Shown one piece after another: positions 46,061 to 58,540 of a stretch of 64,000 nt of DNA (positions within the stretch are counted from its first letter, which is position 1; every line of letters begins with the position of its first letter). The stretch spans positions 5,418 to 69,417 of the forward strand of contig SGPM01000072.1 of assembly GCA_004802725.1 (NCBI GenBank). The letters run 5' to 3'. The position numbers were made by a program, and so were the translations under genes. This stretch comes from Antrodiella citrinella (Eukaryota > Basidiomycota > Agaricomycetes > Polyporales > Steccherinaceae). The notes below the pieces were generated by a model. It made no database searches. It saw only the letters and a program-made list of their open reading frames with translations, and had not been told where the DNA came from.

Positions 46061-46862
46061 TATGCATCTCTGATCCACCGAGATTGGCTGTCGTAGTGGA
46101 CGTGTGCTATATCGATGAAAAGAGTATAGTAAAAGTGATGAGTGCACATGTTCTGTGTGCAAGCTACGACCGTCGACCACGCACTGTTTGTTACAGGTAT
46201 TCTCCCCGTCTACGTTCAAAAGTGTACAGCTCCTCAGTTATCCCACTCCCATGATGTGACGACGTGGCAACACACTGGCAGGATACCAAGTGCATTGTAT
46301 TTGAGAAGCTAAAGAACATTATCGGTCCACCGTGACGCTGAACATTTCAAGCTGCATGACTGAAAAGCGCGTTTTACGAAATGGAAAGACGAATTCATGG
46401 CTCGAGGTTTGGCCAGGTTATCAACAGCAGGTGGTACGAAATATACGGGAAAGCTTGAAGTAGACGTAGGGAAAGAGGTTCAAGATACGGGTGAGACGGT
46501 GAACCAACCCCGACGTCGACGGTAACAAAAACTCATCGGCGATTCGGACCGGGAACCTCCGGCCATCCAACTTGAACGTTTCAACTTCCGCCATGGGTTT
46601 GAGACATCGTCGTATGAACAGCTGAGGTGGCTCTTCAGCGTCCGCTATTATAAACAGCTACGTATGCCTTGGGCCCTCTCTTTCACGCACCAGATGCTCA
46701 CCGACACTTAAGCTGAAGGCTTGCTGAAGTTGATTCGTGGACTAGTAGGACGTGTCGACCCTTTGAAGACTGGGTACGCATTATCAATATAGACGTTATG
46801 ATGATACATGATTACTCAATCGAAGACTTTAGAATGTGCGAAGCCACATTACGACGTGGGTT

Positions 46863-48680
46863 TCAACTGAACAGTTGTTTGATAGGTCTGGAGGGCGTGC
46901 CCGACTGCTTTGTAAAGTTCACCAACACCCACAACTTGAGCATTGAACAACTAGCACAAAAACTTTTAAATAAATGCGAAGAAACAAGAGTATAAGAATT
47001 CACTGAGGAATTTAGCCCAGAATCGAGAGCCTCGCATATATGTATGAGGTCAGAGCGAATAGGACCTACGGTCCCAGCCAGGCTTGGCACACGTGCGAAC
47101 AGATCCTTCAAGCTGATATTTGCGCCGAGCAGTCTGGCATTCAGCTCTTTGATGGAAGGGAGGTTGACCAACAGATTTTCGCGTTCAGATGCGACACTTT
47201 CGAGCTTCGTCTCGAGGTCTGGAAATAGCTATGAATTGCGTATCATCACATGAAGAATTCAATGCCGTACCTGACTGCCAACTTCTCTCTCAAGAGTTCA
47301 GTCACCAGGTCTGCAGATACCGATGTATCATGAATGCAAGCAAGCTACATTAATGACGCTGTTAAGTGGACAACCGCTACATATGGGGTGAACTTACGAG
47401 CTTGCTGAGCCAGACTTGAGGGCAGGTAGCCGCCAGCACAGGAAATTCCAACGGTTTCGTGCACGGCTCTTGTCCCGTAAGGTAGGCCCGAGTCAGAGAT
47501 GACTACTATCACATGATATTCACGTGATGTTTTCGATGACTTCCAACTCGCAGCAGGCACAAGTGGTTACACCACTCATCCCGGGCATGTAGCAGCCTAC
47601 CATTTACATGTATTGTGGTCGTTGGTTGGAAGTGAAGTTGCGTTGTTGTGGCCGGAGAGGCCCGTGTGACTTTCACGTGATGTAGTCGTCTCTGACTCGG
47701 GCCTACCTTACATACAAAATCCCAAGAGCAACGGCGAAGATTTGAACCTGGATTCACGGACGAAGATATGAGATGTGATACGCAGAATTGATACATGCGA
47801 GCATATCATTGTACCCTGTGAAGGAAACTGCACGGTACACAGTGGCTCAGATATCATTATGAAACGGAAAATGAGCAAGAACGTACTCTGCATATGTTGC
47901 TTGAAGATTCACCATAGTTTGATCTACATCCTGCAAATTCTGTACCTCGACATCGAGCTTCCACTTACTGATAAATGTTGTCCACTGGTTGACAACATTA
48001 TTCACATCCTGTATCAAGCTTTGCGCGTTTTGAAACAAATTGGATGGAGCACTACTGTCGAGTACCTATCGTGTACAGTCAATGACGAATATGGTTCAAA
48101 TAACTACGTCAACAACACACCTGCACATATTGTTGAAGTTCTTCCGTCTTGTCTTGTGTAGAAACGTCATTCTCTGTCAGAAAGTCCAGAAAATTTGAGG
48201 TGAAGTCTGTCAATGGAAAAAGGTAAGTGTTGAGCACGATGATGTATTGGCAATCCAACCTTTGACGCGTCCTTCCGCTGATCCGACTTGTTCGCGAGAC
48301 GACCATAGGAGGTGCACTAATGTCTGCAAACCCATCGAAACGAGTTTAGATGGTACAGAAAACATTGTATTGCATTCTTGACGGTGCTTATCCCATTCCG
48401 TCCTCAGTGTGGTGATATCCTGTTTCGCCGCTGACGATAAGCTGCTGTCCGCTTGCACTCTTTTGAAGATTGCAGATATGTTGAAGAAACTCTGGTCAAT
48501 CGTAAAGCCCTGCTCAGAAAGGTGCTGGGCGCCCGCAGCGACATCTTTGGCAGACCGCGAGACATCCGTCCCCAATTTGCTGATCAGATTTGTCTTCTCA
48601 CTATTGGTAAGCGTGGGAGGGCTTTGGGTCAGTTGTTGAAGTTTGTCGTGAGTCGAAGAGTACTGCGCGAGTATAGACAT
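46863..48680 (-). CDS. Helical protein of unknown function, interrupted by a MITE
   Basis: Start at 48680 (MSILAQYSSTHDKLQQ). The first exon is strongly helical and charged. It continues with FTSNFLDFLTENDVSTQDK, NLFQNAQSLIQDVNNVVNQW, then downstream of the MITE with ADLVTELLREKLA, LFPDLETKLESVASERENLL, NARLLGANISLKDLFARV and RSDLIHICEALDSGL. The heptad-like pattern, weakly hydrophobic middle and absence of a signal peptide recall large alpha-helical bundles, among them bacterial haemolysin-type proteins with fungal relatives, but this is only a resemblance. The part between about 47710 and 47890 could not be joined in frame, and a 229-bp MITE sits within the gene span, so the gene may be broken. 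The stop at 46863 may be followed by a further exon. Confidence 0.5.
47480..47708. mobile_element. 229-bp TA-flanked MITE inside the helical-protein gene
   Basis: Terminal inverted repeats of about 27 bp begin AGGTAGGCCCGAGTCAGAG at the left and read the same on the opposite strand at the right, with one mismatch. TA dinucleotides flank both sides (47478-47479 and 47709-47710). No coding capacity. A different family from the 144-bp element. Confidence 0.8.
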
Positions 48681-51600
48681 TGTCAATAGCTATATGTGTA
48701 CGGCGAGGGGAGGATCGGATGGACGCACATCAACCTTATGCTAGTTTGACTCGCCTTTTGAGTGGACGGACAGCACAGCAAAGCGCTCTCCTTGACAGAG
48801 AAGCCGACGCACCAAACACAACACGGTTCCAGGATTCTGTGTGTGTCGTTTGATCAGATAGTAAGAGACTGCGCAATGGTACTCCTACTGGACATGCATA
48901 GAAACATATCAGTGTCATTTTTTCCAGGATTCAGTGATCGATGAGCCTTGGCAGCAATAAATGTCAAGCCGCAACATCCTATGATGTCTCACTTGACGAT
49001 TCTCGACGGTGGCGTGTGTTGTGTATCCATACTTATCTCCTCATGATTAGATATCTTCCTCACGCAATACGCCTCGCGCCTCAATGTTTCGGCCATTCGG
49101 GCATGCTCCTTCTTGAATCTTCCATCGCCTCCTCTCGGGCTTCGGCCATACAACTCAATGACTCCCAAAGACTTGTCTGTATAACAAATGTACTTACTAG
49201 AAGGATCTGGAAGACAGCCTCATACATGTATATAAAGACTCCTTCTTCGTCCAACAAATCATCTCACTCAATCTATAAACCTTTCCCCCTTACACTCTGC
49301 GTGATAAGGACTGATTAGCTGTTCTAAGTACAGTAAGTAAGATACTACTGTACGCGTACTCGAACGATCCTAAGAAGCAAGTCACTCTTAGTATCTAACT
49401 CGAGTTCAGCAGCTTCGGTTTAAAGATCTTTCATTCTCTCTCTCTAACTAAGACATTAGCGAGATCTCGGATTAGATAAGAACTCTGAATCGTGAACTAC
49501 ATACGTCTACGCTAAACTACTCTGTCTCGTACAGTTACGATCTTAGCTAGACTCGCATTCCGCACGTTCACAACAGCATGAAGATACAAATGCTGCATGT
49601 CTTGCGAGATGTTGGTTGGGTATTAGGTCGGATACGTCTAATTGGATCTCGTGCAAAGCTTGGACCAACATGCATTAAGAGGACCCCAAGTGCGTAGTTG
49701 CATTCTGTGAGAGAAATTGTGGGTCACAGGTGGAGTCACAAGCGAGAAAAAGTATTGGGATGGAAGGTCCTGGTCCCTACGGACATGGGGACCGAGAGCA
49801 GGGTAGGTCCATGACGGTCATGGACAAACCGAGGAGACGCGGCTTATTGAGACTGTCACTCAAAAGCAGCCACGTATTCGTATACACAGCACACCCTGCA
49901 TTCAATGATGTCAATCATAGATAGAGCACAGAGGCTGTAGCCACGTACCAGAGGGTCTCGTCTCTTCTGTATTCCAGTGGCCTTAGCGACTCGGAGCCTG
50001 ATGTGACGTTGAAGAATGCAGTTGATATACAAGAATAATGGAGAGAGAAACTGAGTCAGAGACGACCTTGGCAAGCATGAGTGCAACTTTCGACAGGGAG
50101 AATATGTCACTCGGAGCTCATCTAGCCTCTAGTGAGAGTTTGCCACCGTTGTGCGTATTGCTGTTGTCCGTACTGCAAAGAAAAAAGATACCGTAATTGA
50201 TGCAAAGGAGTTAGGCGTTATCCTGAAATATAAAAAGTTGCAACATGAAAGCAGGTACAGTTGCAGACAATCAAAGTCAACCAATTATTTTGCCGCCCAA
50301 CCAGAGCCTCTAGAGCCAAACGGAGACCGGATTCGAACTCGGGGAGGCTGAAAGCTTCAGAAAACACACCTCCGAGATTTTTCCCACGGGTTTTCAAAAT
50401 GGCCAAATTTTTGGCGACTTTTTGTCACATATCTAGTGTTACCGGAAACCAAATCTTGGACCTGACCAGTTGTTTTCACAGTCAAAGTGATGCTTAGTAC
50501 GTCGCAGCTGATGATATGGGAAGGAATAGTAATTCACTGTCAAATTGTGTTCAAGCCGGTGGTCAAGCTGTCATCGTCGGCGGGCGTCTGTTGATGACTT
50601 CCCGTTTTGAGACGCTCGAACATCGTGCATTTTCACACCGTTCTTGACAGGATCATCTTGTACTCTTGGAAAGGAGTCGATTGCGCATTTTTCCCACATT
50701 TTATCGGATTGTTTCGGTGGGTGGCCAAATTTTGAGGGTCAAATTTCTCGAAAGGGACTTTGAGGCAAATTGGCTCGTGCAAATCAACTCCTTTGGTCCC
50801 AAATCGTCCATTTCTGCACTCAGAAATACCTCGCCGCGTCTTCGGCGCTCCAGAAAATTCGACTTCAAAATTAGTTGACTTTGATTGTCCGCAACTGTAC
50901 TGCGGTTGATATAAGTGGGTCGTACTACTATTGGTGCACTGTTCCACCAGATTCCGTCATCCCAAGAGTGCCTCATGTGCAGAATGCTGAGTCGATTGAA
51001 CTTTGGTACGTGTGTACATCAGATAGGACCTCTAATCATTTTGGAAGCTCATTCAGTCTTCTTATAGGAGAATTATAGGTTTGTAGTGCGCGCATCTTGG
51101 CCTAACGTGGCGGCGGCCGCAAGAGTACACTGTTAAGACGGCCTTATTATCACGTACATACCACCCTACCGTACGGAAGAATTCGAATCAGAGAGTTGTA
51201 CGAAATCAAGTATGACTAAAATCGTTCTCAATGCTTCGTTGGTGACTTGATGCTGCGGTGGGGGTCCGCGATGACTCGGTATACGCGCCTTGGCTGGTAG
51301 GAGTGGTGTGTATAACACGTTTTCTCTGAATTCGTTTCGATTTTACATAACATGGTATACCGTTACTACTCAGGATACCCACAATCTACCGTGCTCCGAA
51401 CCGCTGTCGGTAAATCACGCTCGGCCGACGGTCAAGTCACTTCATTGTGGCGGCATCGGAGGGATGTGCTTCTACGATCTAGACTTTGCTTGAATGCGTG
51501 TTCAACAAGGTATCCCTCGGTGAGAGTCACGGTATGCATATTCAGGAACTCGTCTCCCCGAAAGCTACTACTCAGTGTGCGTAGGTTGGCGCATGTGCGT

Positions 51601-52275
51601 TGATTACATGAATACATACAACCTTTGTAATCTGCAGGTTGCGCATGGTCAGGCTAGCGTATCAGATAGTGAGATCGCTGGTGGCGGCGGCCGTCGTAAC
51701 CTGTAAGTTTGAAGCGTCCTGGTGGACTGGTCAATCTACCGTGGATGCCCAGCTGCTCGCAGCGACCGAGAGTAGCGATCGGCTTAGCTAAACTTAGTCC
51801 CGACGCTTGTGGGCGTCGGTGTGGCCTCCATGGTGAAAATAGGCGCGGACGTCGAGGTGGCTGGCTCTCTTCAACGGCGGCCTCTCGACTTCAACAACGG
51901 GCAGGCTGACCGAGTGTTGACGTCACAATCATTCGCATGGATCATCCATTGCAACTTGCAGGAAACATGGACCGTGTTGGGCAAGAGACAGACGCCGGTG
52001 TTGGTCACAATATTCCGGACGCTTTCCGACTGGACATTCTCGCCCATCCGCTCACGGCTCCGCAACAGGCGCTCGTCGTTTAGCACCACCCACCTTGTTC
52101 CGACATTTCTCACTATTCTGACTGATCACCATGTTTTGCTTGCTTGCATCTCTAGGCTGTATAAAAACAGAAGTTGCCTCATCTCCGGGACCCTCACATT
52201 CGTCGTCTTTTCTCTCTTAACCGCACACATCCCTCCAGTGGTCCCGGGCCGTCATACAGTAGCTAGTACTAGACG
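48681..52275. other. 3.6-kb gene-poor region
   Basis: No recognised gene. It contains the 640-bp MITE at 50258-50897, AT-rich sequence at 49300-49560, and only short open frames. The last 300 bp should contain the promoter and leader of the MFS transporter. Confidence 0.5.
50258..50897. mobile_element. 640-bp TA-flanked MITE
   Basis: Begins CAGTTGCAGACAATCAAAGT just after a TA (50256-50257) and ends with the reverse complement of CAGTTGCGGACAATCAAAGT just before a TA (50898-50899). The terminal similarity extends about 34 bp. Internal sequence has related ATTTTTCCCAC...GGCCAAATTTT blocks near 50375 and 50690. No transposase frame; non-autonomous. Confidence 0.75.
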
Positions 52276-54307
52276 ATGTCAGTTCATCACAGCTCCGACA
52301 GCTCCGACTCCGTAGGTGCAGCTTCCACTGTCGCTCCCACTCAGGACCTCGAAAAGGCTTTCGCAGACGGTCAGAACAAAGAACTCGCCCAACAAGATGT
52401 CCAGGACACCGCCATTGACAAATTCAGAGTCGAGCTGAGTCCAGAAGAGGATCCCAAAAACATGTCTGTCTTTCGAAAGTGGCTGGCGGTTCTCGTCATC
52501 AGTACCGCTGCTTTCTGCGTCACTTCGTGTTCATCGGCGGTATGAGCTTTGCATTCATAGCGCTGTCTCTATGATCCTGATCATACCATATACAGGCTGC
52601 ATTCACCGAAGAAGGGACACAAATTGACTTTGGCGCCAGTACTGAGGTGGCCATCCTAGGTGTCAGTCTGTTCGTACAGGGTCTAGGTACGGCTATTTTA
52701 CCTCCCACTCATACCTCGAGCTCATATGTTATCTCTACAGGTTTGGGTCCTTTATTGGCAGGGCCTCTTTCCGAGCTTTACGGCCGAAACGTCGTCTACC
52801 GTGCCTCATTCTTCCTGTTCTGGGTCTTCACCTTCCCGGTCGCCTTTGCTCCCAACATGGGTGAGCATATTTCTTCGCATCCCTGTCTATACTGTCATTG
52901 ACGCATCTCAGCGGTCTTTTTGGTTTTCCGGTGGATTACCGGCTTCTGTGGTGCCGCCTTCCTCAGTGTCGCCGGTGGAAGTATAGGTGACATGTTCGCG
53001 AATCACGAAGTCGCAACGTCAGTCTTTTGTCTACTTCCGTGCGCGTTCTGGAGCTCATCTAATTTCGTTGCAGGCCCATGGCTCTGTTCACCGTCTCGCC
53101 ATTCATCGGTCCTGCGGTTGGTCCCTTGATCGCAGGGTCAGTTGCACATACAATTGTCTTGATATGATGCATAGACTAACATTCGTACAGGTTCATTACG
53201 CAGCACACTACTTGGAGATGGTTGTATCGTGTCTTCCTTATCTGGAATTTCTTGCAAGTTGTGTGTCTCATCCTGGTATGTAATGACTCCGACTACACCG
53301 CGCCGTGATCGTCACTCACCTCTCATCTCAGTTCGTGCGTGAGACATACGCACCGGTCCTGCTCAAGTGGAAGGCTGCACGACTTCGCAAGTCCGAGAAT
53401 GACTCGCGTTATTACTGTGGTCTCGATAGACATGACGGTCTTTGGGACTCCATCAAGAAGAGCTGCTATGTTCCCTTCCGTAAGTCCCTTGCACGTCTTC
53501 TCCGCCCGTTCCAAGTCTGAAATTATACGATAGAACTCATCGTGCTCGACCGCATGGCGTTGCTGCTCGACCTGTGGTCTGCCCTCCTCTTGGGTATCCT
53601 CTACTTGGCCTTCCAGGTTTTCCCCATCATCTTCGGTGTAGGTCACCACTTCAACACCCAGAGTGTCGGCATGAGTTTCCTCGGTATCGGCATAGGAATG
53701 GTAGTCGCGGTCGCATGCACGCCATTCTGGAACAGGTATGTCTTTACTTTACCGCAACCATACGCCACTTACTGACCTCACGCCTATAGCGTCTACCGCC
53801 GCGAGACTGAGAAACACAAAGGCTCACCACCGCCCGAGATGCGTCTCCTCATCGGGATGGTCGGCGCCGTCATCACACCCATCTCGCTTTTCTGGCTCGC
53901 ATTCACGACTTACCCGCACGTGCACTGGATCGTCCCCATCATCGCGTCGGTATTCCTCGGTCTCGGGATCGTGTTCTGCTTCACCGCCGTCTTCACCTAC
54001 CTCGTTGTCGCGTACCGACCCGTGGCAGCGAGTGCTATGGCCGGCAACACGTTCATTCGTACGACGTTCGCCGCAGCGTTCCCGCTCTTCGCAGGGCAGA
54101 TGTACAATAAGCTCGGCACGGTAGGCGCGACTGCACTTCTCGCCGGTTTAACGACTATTATTGCGCCATTACCGTGAGTCACATCCTCGCCGATCTCGCG
54201 CAGTGCTTCTCATGTACTGACTAGACCATCTTCTGGTTTTCTCTAGATTCATCTTCTATCGCATAGGCGCACGACTGAGAGCTTCGTCCAAGTTCGCCGC
54301 AGCATAA
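52276..54307 (+). CDS. MFS drug:H+ antiporter-like transporter
   Basis: Major facilitator plasma-membrane transporter, probably 12 helices, of the DHA1 polyamine/multidrug type (Flr1/Tpo-like). Start at 52276 (MSVHHSSDSSDSVGAA) with a hydrophilic N-terminus, then KWLAVLVISTAAFCVTS. Motif A-like PLLAGPLSELYGRNVVYRAS, VFRWITGFCGAAFLSVAGGS, and the antiporter motif SPFIGPAVGPLIAGF across an intron. The cytosolic loop carries RETYAPVLLKWKAARLRK. The second half shows LLGILYLAFQVFPIIFGVGH and GLGIVFCFTAVFTYLVVAYR, then PVAASAMAGNTFIRTTFAAA, a typical DHA1 segment. Stop at 54305-54307. About eight short introns. Substrate not predictable; efflux of toxic compounds or polyamines is the family role. 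Confidence 0.9.
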
Positions 54308-55010
54308 TAACGATTCTCATGTCAAGTACCCTCTCACGATCTCCATGCATACCCCATCCAATCATCGTCTCAATCCACATCGTCTTCAAATCTTTTTTTT
54401 GGCGTTGGCAACCTGTTACCTCCCACCTATTAGTCTCGGCATCTCAAGACCTGATGGTTCATCGCATTTCTGTTTATCTGTTCTACGTTACCCTTTTCTG
54501 GTTCACGACTTATTATTGCCATGACTTTACGTGACTCGACTCTCACTCCCTTTCCTTTGCATATACCTCTTATCCACCCTCTATTCCATTCACCTCATCA
54601 CACGTCTCACAAACTGCTATCTGCTATCCCGCACACAACATATGAACAGGACTCTAATCACCGTGCCATCTCCTCCATCACATCATCTCCATAACGTCTA
54701 ACAGTCATCTTACGCATCGCTGGTGGACCTCCAATAAATTCGATTGCAGACTGAGGGTCGGAGGCATGGGCCTTAATAGTCACTTTGTCTTTGGTTGATG
54801 TATCCATTTCACCTTTACTACGTTAACGTACACCTGTCGTAGACTTCGCAATCGAACGTGGCTCGGAAGAATAGCCAAATACCTATACCTATCTGGATTG
54901 TGTGCGACGTATATACGAAACTCAACAACAGGAGTGACAAAAACAATCGATAGATATAACGAAACCTCCATGGTATCAAGTACAGCTCATACATAGTGTG
55001 TGTATCATCA
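54308..55010. other. Intergenic
   Basis: Convergent 3' regions of the transporter and the S28 peptidase gene; no coding signal seen. Confidence 0.5.
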
Positions 55011-57260
55011 TCAGGCCGCGTTTGGTGCCTTGAAGTCCTTCAACCACTCTTGCACGAAATGGATCATCTCCTTGTGAATCTTCAAAATCTCCGGAGGCTC
55101 GTCCTCGATATTCTTCAGCCCGAACTCGTCGTAGTGGTGCACACCATCTGCCAAGCAAGTCGGGGTCAGTCTCATCCACATGACTTCGCTGAGCGAGGTC
55201 TCGCAGACTCCGACGTACTGGGAATTAACTTGAACGGTCTCAAAATCGTATCCTCCCGATCCTTCGCATACGAGCTATGCGGCGTGCACGGCTTCCACGG
55301 GTCGACCTCACCGTCGATGATCGCCAGCCTATCCGCAGCAATATCGAAGTCACCCAGCGCGTTCACGATGGTGACGTTCGGAAATGCAGGGACCGTGAAG
55401 AATTTGCCCGGAGGGAACGCCTACAATTCAATTTCAAAAGAAAAATCTCCGCCGATCAATAACGTGAACCTGCAGCAGAGAATTTGGAAGTAGACGCAAA
55501 AGCGCCGTGTGCGCACCTGTCTGCAGATCATGGACTCGTACTCCAGTGTGAGGAGCTTGGACACGATCCTGGGATGGTCTGGGTCCGGCGGCGCGGTGGT
55601 GAAGTACCCCCATTCTGTACACACCTGGAATGTCCAGAGTCGCCAAGTATCGAAGATGCTGAATTCTTGGAACTTCTCGTCGTCGAAGGTTCCGAAGCAC
55701 TGTACCGCCGAACGAGATCAGTAGATAAGTTGGTCCGCAGCTACTTAGGACGAGCGGTAGAATAGTACCTTTTCGACGCCGTCTTCCTCAGGACATTGAG
55801 AGACGAATTTCTATACAAGGGTGGTTGGTTGGTTGTGGGGCGCTTCGCAGAAATCGGAAGTTCATACCTCCTTGATATATTGTGCATAGTTAAGCACTGC
55901 TAGAGATATTTCAATACCGGAAGGCAGGGTCACCATGTCGGTCTCATGGTTGTAGAAGAGGGTTTCGTTGAGGTCCATGCGAGGCATGATAGGCCTGTCC
56001 AGGGCAGCGCAGAACTGATCAAACTCTGTGCTTCCAACCGCCGGATCCCAGTTCTTTGCTTGCCAGTTACCAATCGGGTCCTGACCACACCGTACAAATC
56101 AGTAACCACAAAAATATGAAAATCCCTTGCATGAACTCACCGCGAGAAGAGCTACGAAATCTTCATCATGCTGCAACTCGCCGAGACCAAACAACTGCTT
56201 CAGCGGTGTGCGCAAGCCCGTCTCGAGAAGGTGATCGATAGCTTTGATAGACTTTTCCAAGTGCTTCGAGCACTTAGGGTCTGCAGCCTTCCGGATGATT
56301 TCCGCGTATTCCCAATTGATTATACTTGCGTGGGTGACGCCGCTGGATGCTATGGCGCCGTACACCAAGTCCGGGTAGAGAACTCGCATATGAGCTGCCC
56401 GAGCGCCCGCATACGAACCCTAGATGGACACAGCGGTGTCAGTGAGGGCGCGTGTGTTGACAGGAAGACGCGGTCCTACCCCGTAGTATATCCAGGGAGT
56501 GTTTGGCGCGGTCAAGTCTTCGCCAATTCCAGGAAACTTGACGTTGGCCATAAAGTTGGCCGAGTCCTGGAGGGACTGTGAATTGTTCAGGAAACTGTAT
56601 AACGCGTCTGAAACAACATTGAAATTTCAACAGTGCTCGCATGCACCTACCGGAGACTATCGGTAGTCAAGTCATGCGCAGGACGGGAAGTTCCTATGTA
56701 GAGGTCAGTCTCATCCGATATAATTGAATTGAGAGGTCAAGATATATGTACCATAGTATCTGTGTCACGCGATTGAGCTTGGTTTAGCAGCAAAATGGTT
56801 GATAAGCTGACCTGTGCTCAAGAACAACACCGACACCTCCAGTCGCCTTCGCCAGTATATCCACGATTCCGGTATCCAAGAACGGCATCCTGTCATATCC
56901 GTTGGTTTCTCCTCCATCGAGCACGATGACCGGTGCACCGGTGTTGGGACGATAATGACGCGTGTTGATCCAGTACCGCTGCCTCCAATGCCGGGTAATG
57001 CTTGGGTCAAAGTGATCGACCGGTTGTTTGAACCAGTGTCCAATGAACGGAAACGGGGCATCAGAGCCTTCTGGGTCTTCTGACAGTACCGTCTGAGATC
57101 CGTCAAAGCTGGCTTCGAGCTTGGTGTTGGAAGACTTTGCGTTACGCTGCTTGAGCTTCCAGAGGTTGACTCCTTGCCCACCCATGAAGCGACCAGACGC
57201 GATGACGCTTTGAGTGAGGAGCAGCGCAAGCCATAGGGCTGTTACGAGCTTCAACGCCAT
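55011..57260 (-). CDS. Secreted serine carboxypeptidase, family S28
   Basis: Secreted or vacuolar prolyl carboxypeptidase/dipeptidyl peptidase II-like enzyme that cleaves after proline. Start at 57260 with signal peptide MALKLVTALWLALLLTQS. The N-terminal signature FKQPVDHFDPSITRHWRQRY is followed by PVIVLDGGETNGYDRM and GGVGVVLEHR. The nucleophile motif GGSYAG spans an intron near 56400-56480 (YYG/GSYAGARAAHMRVLYPD). The charge-relay Asp is in DGEVDPWKPC and the His in GVHHYDEFG near 55130. Ends FVQEWLKDFKAPNAA, stop at 55011. About ten introns; length fits the family. All catalytic residues are intact. It shares a 180-bp intergenic promoter with the divergent NAD(P)HX epimerase gene. Confidence 0.9.
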
Positions 57261-57440
57261 CTTGACTGTTGTCTCCGATGTCGAGGAGAAAATGTGAGGC
57301 AACCAAGAGGCAACCGCAGGGAAAGCGTGAGGACGGGAAGGACGCGTTGGCCGCAGTGTGTAGGCGGCTACCCACGCGACGGATCACTTCAGTGCCGATC
57401 TCCGATCTCACACTCTTCACTCTTGACCACCACTACCAAC

Positions 57441-58504
57441 ATGGCTTTACGATATCTCTCTGCAAAACTTGCTCAGCAAGTCAGCAGTTCGACGAATTTG
57501 TGTCCGATCTCGAATACTGATCGCCATGTAGATTGACGAAGAGCTGATGAGTGCCACAGGTGCTTTCAGCCTCGACCAGGTGAGCTCCAATTTCGCGCCG
57601 TGCCACCGAGGAAGTCGGTATTTACCCAGATTGTACAGTTGATGGAGTTGGCTGGATTGGCCTGTGCTCAGACATTGGCAACGGTGTATAAGAAAGAGAC
57701 GCATCCGCGCGTTCTGGTCTGCTGTGGACCGGGTAACCAGGGCGGAGATGGTTTGACGGCGGCTAGACATCTTGGTGAGTACATACATGGAATTCAGTCC
57801 TTTGAGGTCGATATTCATTACATTCCCAGGCATGTTTGGATACCAACCTGTCATATGGATGCCCAAGGTACGTCGATGTGACTTTGAGATGAAGTGACTG
57901 TTATTGAACTCTGGTTACGCAGCCAGGTTCCAAAGAAATCTACCAGGTTCGCACATATATTCGATATCCCCTTACTGAGTACTCACTGTACGATATATAG
58001 CGACTCCGTTCTCAATGTATCAACATGAAGATTCCCGTCATTGCACCAACCCAAGAGACAGACACTCTCCGAGATGCACTCGCCCGCTCCGACGTTGTCC
58101 TCGACGCGATTTTCGGGTTCTCATTCAAGCCTCCAGTCCGCGCACCGTTTGACACCGCTTTACCGCTCATCACTGCATCCAAGCTTCCCATCGTCTCAGT
58201 TGACATCCCGTCTGGGTGGGACGTAGAAAACGGGAACGCGGAAGGCGTCGGGTTGGAGCCTGATGTCTTGGTGAGCTTAACTGCACCCAAGGAAGGTTCC
58301 AAGGAATTCAAAGGTCGACATTTCCTGGGCGGAAGATTCGTGACCAAGTACGTCGATGCCATGCACCACGATGACTCTTCAACGAACGTTGACTTGCTCC
58401 GCAGAGCAATGGAAGAGAAATTCAATCTGAATCTTCCGGAATATCCTGGTTTTGATCAGATTGTGGAGCTGCCACAGTTAGGGGAATCCTCAGGACGATT
58501 GTAA
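57441..58504 (+). CDS. NAD(P)HX epimerase (YjeF_N domain)
   Basis: Metabolite-repair enzyme that epimerises hydrated NAD(P)H so that the dehydratase can restore NAD(P)H; often mitochondrial and cytosolic. Exon 1 ([13 protein letters not shown]) is followed by [15 protein letters not shown] and [20 protein letters not shown]. The nucleotide-binding loop is [20 protein letters not shown] and the second active-site segment is [35 protein letters not shown] and the final [18 protein letters not shown] complete the family. Five or six exons with short introns. The basic N-terminus may act as a weak mitochondrial presequence. Stop at 58502-58504, only 36 bp from the convergent MYND gene's stop. Confidence 0.92.
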
Positions 58505-58540
58505 CGAGGCAGCCACGAACATTGGTGAAATGTAACGATA

